A DNA stretch of 8,000 nt. It comes from Rhodoferax sp. GTDB lineage: Bacteria > Pseudomonadota > Gammaproteobacteria > Burkholderiales > Burkholderiaceae_C. Where the stretch lies: the NCBI GenBank assembly GCA_017880985.1, contig JADGRK010000098.1, forward strand, positions 1-8,000. Reading direction: 5' to 3'. The number at the start of each line of letters is the position of its first letter. Positions within the stretch are counted from its first letter, which is position 1. A model generated the notes under the pieces. It had not been told where the DNA came from. It saw only the letters and a program-made list of their open reading frames with translations, and did no database searches. A program made the translations under genes and the position numbers. Positions 1-5,586 of this stretch are shown here, in pieces.

Positions 1-292
1 CGATCAGGCCAAAAACCAGCACCATCAGCGGCACGACCGCAGCAAAACGGTCCCACCAGTTCAGGCGCTCATCTCCAAACGTCAACGTGGCTGCGCCACC
101 CGACACGCTCACGCTGCTGGCTGTTTGTCTGAACGCCAGCTTTCTTGCGCCCAACGCCCGCACCCGCGCGGCACGAAGCCGTTCTGAAATATCGTAAGGG
201 AGGGCGTCGATTGCGTCAGACAGTCGCGCGACCACCTGCAACGCAAAACGGTCTTGCACAAGCTGATCCTGATATTGATCTAAATTAGTCAT
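1..292 (-). CDS. DUF3619 family membrane-associated protein (C-terminus beyond window)
   Basis: Partial gene on the minus strand, 97 codons visible, starting at ATG 292-290. The protein begins MTNLDQYQDQLVQDRF. It has a charged, probably helical, soluble N-terminal part of about 80 residues, with an Arg/Ala-rich helix at about residues 36-55. A hydrophobic stretch starts at about residue 83 (AAVVPLMVLVFGLI) and looks like the start of a transmembrane helix when the window ends. The start is fixed by a four-base ATGA overlap with the sigma-factor stop and by a purine-rich GAAGGG about nine bases upstream. I recognise it as DUF3619-like, a betaproteobacterial family of unknown function usually found beside a small sigma factor. 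Translational coupling and a cytoplasmic domain tethered by one membrane helix suggest a membrane partner of the sigma factor, perhaps an anti-sigma factor. That is inference; no zinc-finger anti-sigma (ZAS) His/Cys motif is visible. Confidence 0.8.
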   Translation of the reverse strand, partial: MTNLDQYQDQLVQDRFALQVVARLSDAIDALPYDISERLRAARVRALGARKLAFRQTASSVSVSGGAATLTFGDERLNWWDRFAAVVPLMVLVFGLI

Positions 293-855
293 AGTGATAT
301 TCCCTTCGCCTTCAATGCTTTGCCAAGAGCCCGAACCGCCCGCGAGCAGTGCGTCTTGACGCTGCCTTGCGAACAGCCCATGGCAACAGCAGTCTCTGCC
401 ACATCCAACTCCTCCCAGTAACGCATCAGGAACGCCTCCCGTTGACGGGCCGGCAGTTCCTGAACTTCATTTTCGATCTCCCGCAAGGTTTGTGCCCGCT
501 CGGCGGAGTTCTCGGCACTCTCGGTTTGGTCAGAGTGGCTTTGGACGTTTAAAGTTTCCAGAAGATCAAACTCTCCATCCTCCCGATCCGATTCGAAATC
601 GCTCATGTTGGAGAAAAGTGCATTGTGGGGCTTTTGGCGCCGAAACCAGTCATGGGTACAGTTGGACAGAATGCGCTGGTACAGCATTGGCAACTCGGCG
701 GCTGGTTTATCTCCATAATGCTCGGCCAACTTCATCATGCTGTCCTGCACAATGTCCAATGCGGACTCCACGTTCCGGACGTGATAAACCGATCGCTTGA
801 AGGCGCGTTTTTCGACGCTTTTCAAAAATTCGGAGAGTTCTTGTTCAGTTGCCAA
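289..855 (-). CDS. ECF-type RNA polymerase sigma factor (sigma-70 family)
   Basis: Encodes a 188-residue sigma-70 family protein with only regions 2 and 4, as in ECF sigma factors, so it should redirect RNA polymerase to a small regulon. Region 2 covers about residues 10-75 and includes ALDIVQDSMMKLAEHY and the promoter-melting/-10 segment ending HDWFRRQK. A very acidic linker (about 84-130) follows. Region 4, about 131-184, includes ELPARQREAFLMRYWEEL and the helix-turn-helix GCSQGSVKTHCSRAVRAL. The frame is open up to an ATG at 996, but the recognisable family N-terminus (ATEQELSEFLK) begins directly after a TTG at 855-853, so I choose that start. The Shine-Dalgarno is weak and no other start codon lies between 996 and 855 in this frame, so the start is the least certain part. 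The stop overlaps the DUF3619 start by four bases; the two genes probably form one transcript, divergent from ilvI. Confidence 0.85.
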   Translation of the reverse strand: MATEQELSEFLKSVEKRAFKRSVYHVRNVESALDIVQDSMMKLAEHYGDKPAAELPMLYQRILSNCTHDWFRRQKPHNALFSNMSDFESDREDGEFDLLETLNVQSHSDQTESAENSAERAQTLREIENEVQELPARQREAFLMRYWEELDVAETAVAMGCSQGSVKTHCSRAVRALGKALKAKGISL

Positions 856-974
856 GAGGTTGCCGCCATGAAACAGCGGTGAAGTTTGGTTGACTCGTAT
901 TGACCCGTTACGAACGGATTTGCTTGCTTTTCTGTGCAGATTATGGCACCGGGAAAGGACTTTCCGTCCTCTCT

Positions 975-1005
975 TTGGGCGGTTCGATTGCTGCAATGCG
1001 ATAAT
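975..1005 (+). promoter_or_regulatory. Candidate extended -10 promoter of the ilvIHC operon
   Basis: An extended -10 element, TG at 997-998 then GATAAT at 1000-1005, sits in the only clearly AT-rich patch of the gap. A weak -35-like TTGGGC at 975-980 is 19 bases upstream, longer than ideal, so the extended TG would carry recognition. Transcription would begin at about 1012 and give a leader of roughly 145 bases before the ilvI ATG at 1156, long enough for RNA-level control. No other equally good site is seen before 1156. Confidence 0.4.
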
Positions 1006-1016
1006 ATAAATTGCAG
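987..1016. promoter_or_regulatory. Nested inverted repeats over the ilvI promoter (possible operator)
   Basis: ATTGC-T-GCAAT (987-997) is a perfect 11-base palindrome. Its right half, extended to CTGCAAT (991-997), is repeated in inverted orientation as ATTGCAG (1010-1016) after a 12-base spacer. The two seven-base arms are 19 bases apart centre to centre, close to two helical turns. They bracket the GATAAT -10 candidate and lie within the divergent sigma/ilvI region, a position suited to a dimeric repressor or to an Lrp- or LysR-type regulator. The binding protein cannot be named from the sequence. Confidence 0.35.
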
Positions 1017-1028
1017 ATTAAAAAGCAA
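1001..1028 (-). promoter_or_regulatory. Weak candidate promoter for the sigma-factor operon
   Basis: Read on the minus strand, TTGCTT (1028-1023) is followed after 16 bases by TATTAT (1006-1001). The -10 matches five of six consensus bases but the -35 only three. Transcription would start near 995, leaving an untranslated leader of about 140 bases before the TTG start. It overlaps the plus-strand ilvI promoter candidate, so the two could compete. If the sigma factor is autoregulated, its own promoter would not look like this. Confidence 0.22.
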
Positions 1029-1030
1029 AC

Positions 1031-1076
1031 GGGTCATGGTCCGGCACAATTATCACTGTGCCTATGGCTTTGACCT
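1031..1076 (+). promoter_or_regulatory. Two-tier leader hairpin upstream of ilvI
   Basis: The predicted ilvI leader can fold with an outer stem GGGTCA (1031-1036) / TGACCT (1071-1076, one G-U pair) and an inner stem GGCACA (1043-1048) / TGTGCC (1057-1062), with an eight-base loop. Internal loops of six and eight bases separate the stems. No U-tract follows, so it is not an obvious terminator. It could affect translation or stability of the ilvI message, or be a chance fold; each stem is only six pairs. Confidence 0.25.
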
Positions 1077-1155
1077 CAAGTTCCGACGCGGCCCCACAAG
1101 TGTTTGCGAAGGAGCACCCAAGGTTTTTCGTCAGAGAAATTCACAAAGGTTGACC

Positions 1156-2982
1156 ATGGAAATATCAAAAGCGAAAATCGCTTCGGCGGCGGCAACCAAG
1201 TCCGCGTCAAAAAATCATACAGCAGCAGCTTCAGGCAATCCGCTCACTCCAACGACCGACGAGCAGGAACTTCGCGGTGCCGAGATTCTGATCAAGGCGT
1301 TCCAGGCGGAAGGCGTCAAGTACATCTGGGGTTATCCGGGCGGCGCGGTACTGCATATTTATGACGCACTGTACAAGCAGGACACCATTCAGCACATTCT
1401 GGTCCGCCACGAGCAGGCGGCGGTGCACGCGGCCGATGGCTACGCACGCGCGACCGGCGAGGTCGGTGTGGCGCTGGTCACTTCCGGGCCGGGCGTCACC
1501 AACGCGGTCACCGGCATCGCCACGGCCTACATGGACAGCATTCCGATGGTGATTGTCTCGGGGCAAGTACCGACCAGTGCAATTGGAATGGACGCGTTCC
1601 AGGAGTGCGATGCGGTTGGCATCACACGTCCGGTGGTCAAACACAATTTCCTCGTCAAGGATGCGCATGACCTGGCTGAGACCCTGAAAAAAGCCTTTCA
1701 CATCGCCCGCAGCGGACGCCCTGGTCCGGTGTTGGTGGATATTCCGAAAGACGTTTCTTTCAAAAAGGTTCACTACGCCGGCTATCCCGCAACGGTTGAA
1801 ATGCGATCCTACAACCCGGTTCGCAAAGGCCATGGCGGACAGATTCGCAAGGCGCTGCAATTGTTGCTGGCAGCCAAACGTCCCTATATCTACACTGGCG
1901 GCGGCGTTTTGCTGAGCAACGCATCCAACGAATTGCGCACACTGGTGGACCTGCTGGGCTATCCCTGCACCAACACCCTGATGGGGTTGGGCGCCTACCC
2001 GGCCAGCGATCGCAAGTTCCTGGGCATGCTGGGTATGCACGGCACGGTGGAGGCCAATAACGCGATGCAACATTGCGATGTGCTGCTGGCGATCGGCGCC
2101 CGTTTTGATGACCGGGTGATTGGCAACCCCAAGCACTTTGCCCAGAATGAACGCAAGATCATTCACATCGACATCGACCCGTCAAGCATCTCCAAACGGG
2201 TCAGGGTTGACATTCCAATTGTGGGCGATGTCAAGGATGTGCTGACGGACATGATCGGCATGATCAAAGAAGGTGCCGTCAAGCCCGATGCCAATGCACT
2301 CGGCGCCTGGTGGGACACGATCGAAGAATGGCGCAAGCGCGACTGCCTCAAATATGATCACGGGAAGAACGATGTCATCAAACCCCAATACGTGATCGAG
2401 ACCCTCTGGAAAATGACCAAGGACGCGGACACCTACATCACCTCCGACGTCGGACAGCACCAGATGTGGGCAGCACAGTACTACCATTTTGACGAGCCGC
2501 GTCGCTGGATCAATTCTGGTGGTCTGGGCACCATGGGCGTCGGTATTCCCTATGCCATGGGCATCAAGCTGGCCAAGCCCGACAGCGAGGTCTATTGCAT
2601 TACCGGTGACGGCTCGGTGCAAATGTGCATTCAGGAGCTCTCCACCTGTTTGCAGTACAACACGCCAATCAAGATTCTGTCGCTCAATAACCGCTACCTT
2701 GGCATGGTGCGCCAGTGGCAGGAAGTTGAATACGAAGGCCGTTACAGCCACAGTTACATGGACGCGCTGCCCAATTTTGTGAAACTGGCAGAGTCCTATG
2801 GTCACGTTGGCATGCTGATTGAGCGCGCGCAAGATGTGGAACCGGCACTGCGCGAAGCACGCAAGCTCAAGGATCGCACCGTATTCATGGATTTCCGCAC
2901 CGATCCCACCGAGAACGTATTTCCCATGGTCAAGGCCGGCAAAGGCATTACCGAAATGCTGCTCGGCTCTGAAGATCTTTAA
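1156..2982 (+). CDS. ilvI: Acetolactate synthase large (catalytic) subunit
   Basis: Thiamine-diphosphate enzyme that condenses pyruvate with pyruvate or 2-oxobutyrate to give 2-acetolactate or 2-aceto-2-hydroxybutyrate, the committed step to valine, leucine and isoleucine; cytoplasmic, partnered by IlvH. The 608 residues show the N-terminal ThDP-binding domain with catalytic Glu86 in RHEQAA and SGPGVTN at 110-116. The central FAD domain has YTGGGV (246-251) and ARFDDRVIGNPKHF (315-328). The C-terminal domain holds the ThDP/Mg motif running from GDGS (484-487) to NN (511-512). An Ala/Ser/Lys/Thr-rich tail of about 38 residues precedes the conserved LRGAEIL, making it longer than E. coli IlvI (574). 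I chose ATG 1156 because AAAGG (1145-1149) lies six bases upstream and the protein then begins MEISKA, as in Comamonadaceae relatives I recall. In-frame ATGs at 1036 and 943 lack family resemblance. It is the first gene of ilvI-ilvH-ilvC. Confidence 0.97.
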   Translation: MEISKAKIASAAATKSASKNHTAAASGNPLTPTTDEQELRGAEILIKAFQAEGVKYIWGYPGGAVLHIYDALYKQDTIQHILVRHEQAAVHAADGYARATGEVGVALVTSGPGVTNAVTGIATAYMDSIPMVIVSGQVPTSAIGMDAFQECDAVGITRPVVKHNFLVKDAHDLAETLKKAFHIARSGRPGPVLVDIPKDVSFKKVHYAGYPATVEMRSYNPVRKGHGGQIRKALQLLLAAKRPYIYTGGGVLLSNASNELRTLVDLLGYPCTNTLMGLGAYPASDRKFLGMLGMHGTVEANNAMQHCDVLLAIGARFDDRVIGNPKHFAQNERKIIHIDIDPSSISKRVRVDIPIVGDVKDVLTDMIGMIKEGAVKPDANALGAWWDTIEEWRKRDCLKYDHGKNDVIKPQYVIETLWKMTKDADTYITSDVGQHQMWAAQYYHFDEPRRWINSGGLGTMGVGIPYAMGIKLAKPDSEVYCITGDGSVQMCIQELSTCLQYNTPIKILSLNNRYLGMVRQWQEVEYEGRYSHSYMDALPNFVKLAESYGHVGMLIERAQDVEPALREARKLKDRTVFMDFRTDPTENVFPMVKAGKGITEMLLGSEDL

Positions 2983-3012
2983 CCAACTTTTTTACATTGA
3001 CGAATCTATTGC

Positions 3013-3051
3013 TTGCCAAGCCCGGTGATTACCGTCACCGGGGGAGGGCAA
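3013..3051 (+). promoter_or_regulatory. Structured RNA element between ilvI and ilvH
   Basis: The 90-base gap between ilvI and ilvH holds a clean two-tier hairpin. The outer stem is TTGCC (3013-3017) / GGCAA (3047-3051). The inner stem is a perfect eight-pair CCCGGTGA (3021-3028) / TCACCGGG (3035-3042) closed by TTACCG. The two are joined by an asymmetric purine-rich internal loop, AAG on the left and GGAG on the right. It ends seven bases before the GAGGAG ribosome-binding site of ilvH and has no U-tract, so translational or processing control fits better than termination. A betaproteobacterial cis-regulatory candidate called the ilvH RNA motif has been described by comparative genomics; this may be a member, but I cannot compare it with the published consensus here. 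Confidence 0.5.
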
Positions 3052-3057
3052 CGAAAA

Positions 3058-3063
3058 GAGGAG
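3058..3063 (+). promoter_or_regulatory. Ribosome-binding site of ilvH
   Basis: GAGGAG lies nine bases before ATG 3073 and decides the start. The same frame is open from an upstream ATG at 3013, but that start falls on the structured RNA element and would add 20 residues absent from known small subunits. Confidence 0.8.
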
Positions 3064-3072
3064 CCTCATCTC

Positions 3073-3564
3073 ATGAAACATATCATTGCAGTATTGCTGG
3101 AAAACGAGCCTGGCGCCCTGTCGCGCGTGGTCGGTCTATTCTCAGCCCGCGGCTACAACATCGAGTCGCTCACGGTAGCGCCGACCGAGGACCCAAGCTT
3201 GTCGCGCATGACAATTCAAACCACCGGGTCGGACGAGGTGATTGAACAGATCACCAAGCACCTGAACCGCTTGATCGACGTGGTGAAGGTGGTCGATCTG
3301 ACCGAAGGTGCTTACACTGAGCGCGAACTGATGATGGTCAAAGTGCGCGCGGTGGGCAAGGAGCGTGAAGAAATGAAACGCATGGCGGATATTTTTCGCG
3401 GTCGCATCATTGATGTGACCGAGAAAAGCTACACCATCGAATTGACTGGAGATCAATCCAAGAATGACGCGTTTCTGGAAGCGCTGGAGCGGGGTGCCAT
3501 CCTGGAAACCGTGCGCACCGGGTCGAGCGGCATTGGGCGCGGCGAACGTATTTTGCGAGTTTAA
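3073..3564 (+). CDS. ilvH: Acetolactate synthase small (regulatory) subunit
   Basis: Regulatory subunit that activates IlvI and confers feedback inhibition by valine. At 163 residues it has the same length as E. coli IlvH and is closely similar along its whole length. The N-terminal ACT domain (about 1-76) carries NEPGALSRVVGLFSARGYNI (11-30). Asn11, Gly14, Ser17 and Asn29, positions tied to valine binding or feedback resistance in E. coli IlvH, are all present, so this enzyme is predicted to be valine-sensitive. The C-terminal domain contains EIFRG-like DIFRGRIIDVT (106-116). The ATG at 3073 has a GAGGAG ribosome-binding site and a start matching E. coli (MRRILSVLLENE versus MKHIIAVLLENE). 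It lies 90 bases after ilvI and 21 bases before ilvC, as expected within one operon. Confidence 0.97.
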   Translation: MKHIIAVLLENEPGALSRVVGLFSARGYNIESLTVAPTEDPSLSRMTIQTTGSDEVIEQITKHLNRLIDVVKVVDLTEGAYTERELMMVKVRAVGKEREEMKRMADIFRGRIIDVTEKSYTIELTGDQSKNDAFLEALERGAILETVRTGSSGIGRGERILRV

Positions 3565-3585
3565 TTTTTTACAACGGAGAAATGC

Positions 3586-4602
3586 ATGAAAGTTTTTTAT
3601 GACAAAGACTGTGACTTGAGTCTTATCAAAGGCAAGACCGTGGCCATCATTGGCTACGGCAGCCAGGGCCATGCCCACGCCCAGAATCTGAACGACAGCG
3701 GCGTAAAAGTGGTGGTTGGATTGCGCAAAGGCGGCGCCTCCTGGACCAAGGTTGAAAAAGCCGGTCTCAAAGTGGCCGAGGTGGCTGACGCCGTCAAGGC
3801 CGCTGACGTGGTCATGATCTTGTTGCCCGACGAACATATTGCAGCGGTTTATTGCGATGACATCGAGCCCAACATCAAACAAGGTGCCGCGCTGGTGTTT
3901 GCACACGGCTTTAACGTGCACTACGGTCTGGTCAACCCGCGCGCCGATCTGGACGTCTGGATGGTCGCGCCCAAGGCACCCGGCCACACCGTGCGCGGAA
4001 CCTATGTCCAAGGTGGCGGCGTGCCGCAACTGATCGCCATTCATCAAGACAAATCTGGCCGCACGCGCGACCTGGCCTTGAGCTACGCCATGGCCAACGG
4101 CGGTGGCAAGGCAGGCATCATTGAAACCACTTTCCGCGAGGAAACCGAGACCGATCTGTTTGGTGAACAAGCCGTTTTGTGTGGTGGTGCGGTAGAGCTG
4201 ATCAAGGCCGGCTTTGAGACTTTGGTCGAAGCCGGTTATGCGCCCGAGATGGCGTATTTTGAGTGTTGCCACGAGCTCAAGTTGATTGTCGATATGATTT
4301 ATGAAGGCGGCATTGCCAACATGAACTACTCGATTTCCAACAATGCGGAATATGGCGAATACGTGACCGGCCCAAAGATCATCACCCAGGCTTCCAAAGA
4401 CGCGATGCGTCAGTGTCTGAAAGACATTCAGACCGGTGACTACGCCAAGAGCTTCATCCTGGAAAACAAGGCTGGCGCGCCCACCTTGTTGAGTCGTCGT
4501 CGCCTGATGTCCGAGCATCAAATTGAAATCGTGGGCGAAAAACTCCGCACCATGATGCCGTGGATCAAGAAGAACAAACTGGTTGATCAGACCCGCAATT
4601 GA
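3586..4602 (+). CDS. ilvC: Ketol-acid reductoisomerase (NADP+), class I
   Basis: Second enzyme of branched-chain amino acid synthesis: Mg2+-dependent alkyl migration and NADPH reduction of 2-acetolactate to 2,3-dihydroxyisovalerate, and of the isoleucine analogue; cytoplasmic. At 338 residues it is the short class I form, unlike the long E. coli type. The Rossmann domain has IIGYGSQGHAHAQN (21-34). The following loop LRKGGAS, with Arg47 and Ser52, fits NADPH preference. The conserved AHGFN has His107. The knotted C-terminal domain supplies the metal and substrate residues Asp190, Glu194, Glu226, Glu230 and Ser251, all intact (ETDLFGEQ; FECCHELK; NYSIS). The start at 3586 follows ACGGAGA, five bases upstream. 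It is the last ilv gene before a terminator-like stem. No irregularity is seen. Confidence 0.98.
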   Translation: MKVFYDKDCDLSLIKGKTVAIIGYGSQGHAHAQNLNDSGVKVVVGLRKGGASWTKVEKAGLKVAEVADAVKAADVVMILLPDEHIAAVYCDDIEPNIKQGAALVFAHGFNVHYGLVNPRADLDVWMVAPKAPGHTVRGTYVQGGGVPQLIAIHQDKSGRTRDLALSYAMANGGGKAGIIETTFREETETDLFGEQAVLCGGAVELIKAGFETLVEAGYAPEMAYFECCHELKLIVDMIYEGGIANMNYSISNNAEYGEYVTGPKIITQASKDAMRQCLKDIQTGDYAKSFILENKAGAPTLLSRRRLMSEHQIEIVGEKLRTMMPWIKKNKLVDQTRN

Positions 4603-4619
4603 GTCTCGCGACGCGCACG

Positions 4620-4651
4620 ACAAAGGCCACTTCGGTGGCCTTTGTTATTAT
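4620..4651 (+). terminator. Terminator-like hairpin after ilvC
   Basis: Eleven perfect pairs, ACAAAGGCCAC (4620-4630) with GTGGCCTTTGT (4635-4645), are capped by the very stable cUUCGg tetraloop. It begins 17 bases after the ilvC stop. The tract that follows (TATTATG) is only moderately T-rich, so termination may be partial, which would let some transcripts continue into pssA. The fold could also act as a 3'-end stabiliser. Confidence 0.75.
4643..4651 (+). promoter_or_regulatory. Candidate extended -10 promoter for pssA
   Basis: TG (4643-4644), one base, then TATTAT (4646-4651) forms an extended -10 sequence on the 3' edge of the ilvC hairpin. No convincing -35 lies 16-18 bases upstream, because the stem-loop occupies that place. 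Transcription from about 4658 would start next to the GGAGA ribosome-binding site (4660-4664), giving a very short leader. Confidence 0.3.
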
Positions 4652-4672
4652 GTAAAGTTGGAGACCCATTCT

Positions 4673-5488
4673 ATGCATGACGGTAACGATTCAGACCTGC
4701 CTGAGCTTGAGACCATCGTGGTGCCCAAGCGGCGCAAGGGCATTTATGTTTTGCCCAACCTGTTTACTTTGGCAGCACTGTTTGGCGGCTTTTACGCCAT
4801 TGTCATGGCCATCAATGGCCGCTTTGATCTGGCCGCTGTCGGCGTTTTTTGTGCCATGGTGCTCGACAGCCTGGATGGTCGGGTGGCGCGCATGACCAAC
4901 ACCCAAAGCGCGTTTGGCGAGCAGATGGATTCACTCTCCGACATGGTGTCTTTTGGTGCTGCGCCAGCACTCATCGCCTACGTCTGGGCGCTCAAGGGCC
5001 TGGGGCGCTGGGGCTGGATTGCGGCCTTTGTTTATTGCGCCTGCGGCGCCTTGCGACTGGCGCGGTTTAACGTCAACACGGCAGTGGTTGACAAACGCTA
5101 TTTTCAGGGTTTGCCGTCACCTGCCGCTGCTGCGTTGGTGGCTGGATTTATCTGGTTGATGACTGACCAGGGTGTCAAAGGCCCCAGCGTGGCGTGGCCG
5201 ATGTTTGCATTGGCCCTGTATTCAGGCTTGAGCATGGTGACCAATGTGCCGTTTTACAGCTTCAAGGATGTGCACATGAAGCAGAGCGTGCCCTTTGTCG
5301 TCATTGTGTTGATCGCGCTGGGCATTGCGGTGATCAATATCGATCCGCCGATTGTCCTATTTGGCTTGTTCATGGTGTATGGCTGCAGCGGCTACGTCAT
5401 CTACGGTTGGCGCAAAGCCAAAGGTCTGCAAACCAGCGTCATCAGCACCTCGACCGAGGAACCTGATGAAAGAGGACTGCACAAGTAA
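4673..5488 (+). CDS. pssA: CDP-diacylglycerol--serine O-phosphatidyltransferase
   Basis: Integral inner-membrane enzyme joining L-serine to CDP-diacylglycerol to make phosphatidylserine, precursor of phosphatidylethanolamine. The 271 residues contain the complete CDP-alcohol phosphotransferase signature: Asp65, Asp68-Gly69, Ala72-Arg73, Gly82, Asp86 and Asp90. This makes it a type II synthase, unrelated to the soluble-type PssA of E. coli. About eight hydrophobic segments are visible, at roughly 25-46, 53-66, 92-107, 114-130, 150-163, 174-190, 206-223 and 225-246. A polar N-terminus (ending VVPKRRKG) and C-terminus are probably cytoplasmic. I chose ATG 4673 because GGAGA lies eight bases upstream; the longer frame from 4583 would start inside ilvC and run through its hairpin. 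Linkage to ilvIHC is familiar in Burkholderiales. The serine substrate is chemically close to PssA-like enzymes for other head groups, but the family match is good. Confidence 0.93.
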   Translation: MHDGNDSDLPELETIVVPKRRKGIYVLPNLFTLAALFGGFYAIVMAINGRFDLAAVGVFCAMVLDSLDGRVARMTNTQSAFGEQMDSLSDMVSFGAAPALIAYVWALKGLGRWGWIAAFVYCACGALRLARFNVNTAVVDKRYFQGLPSPAAAALVAGFIWLMTDQGVKGPSVAWPMFALALYSGLSMVTNVPFYSFKDVHMKQSVPFVVIVLIALGIAVINIDPPIVLFGLFMVYGCSGYVIYGWRKAKGLQTSVISTSTEEPDERGLHK

Positions 5489-5586
5489 GTGAAGGCTGGG
5501 GCAGACACGCCAGTGACAAGCCCTGGACATTGGCCACGTCGCCGAAGCGACAATCAAGACGTTTTCAGTCACCCAAAAGACAGGCC

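Noticed and set aside
1012..1155. A branched-chain amino acid attenuator before ilvI
   Set aside because: No leader peptide with runs of Ile, Leu or Val codons and no hairpin followed by a U-tract could be found.
1231..2832. Minus-strand open frames of 311 and 216 codons opposite ilvI
   Set aside because: Antisense shadows of a strongly conserved gene; the translations are His- and Gln-rich and low in recognisable motifs.
3142..4623. A 493-codon open frame on the minus strand across ilvH and ilvC
   Set aside because: It lies antisense to two certain enzymes, has no family resemblance and no start region of its own. Such frames arise from the G/C-biased third codon positions of the sense genes.
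5538..5551. Short hairpin GTCGC-CGAA-GCGAC after pssA as a terminator
   Set aside because: Only five pairs, and the run of T that follows is short and ten bases away; too weak to call.
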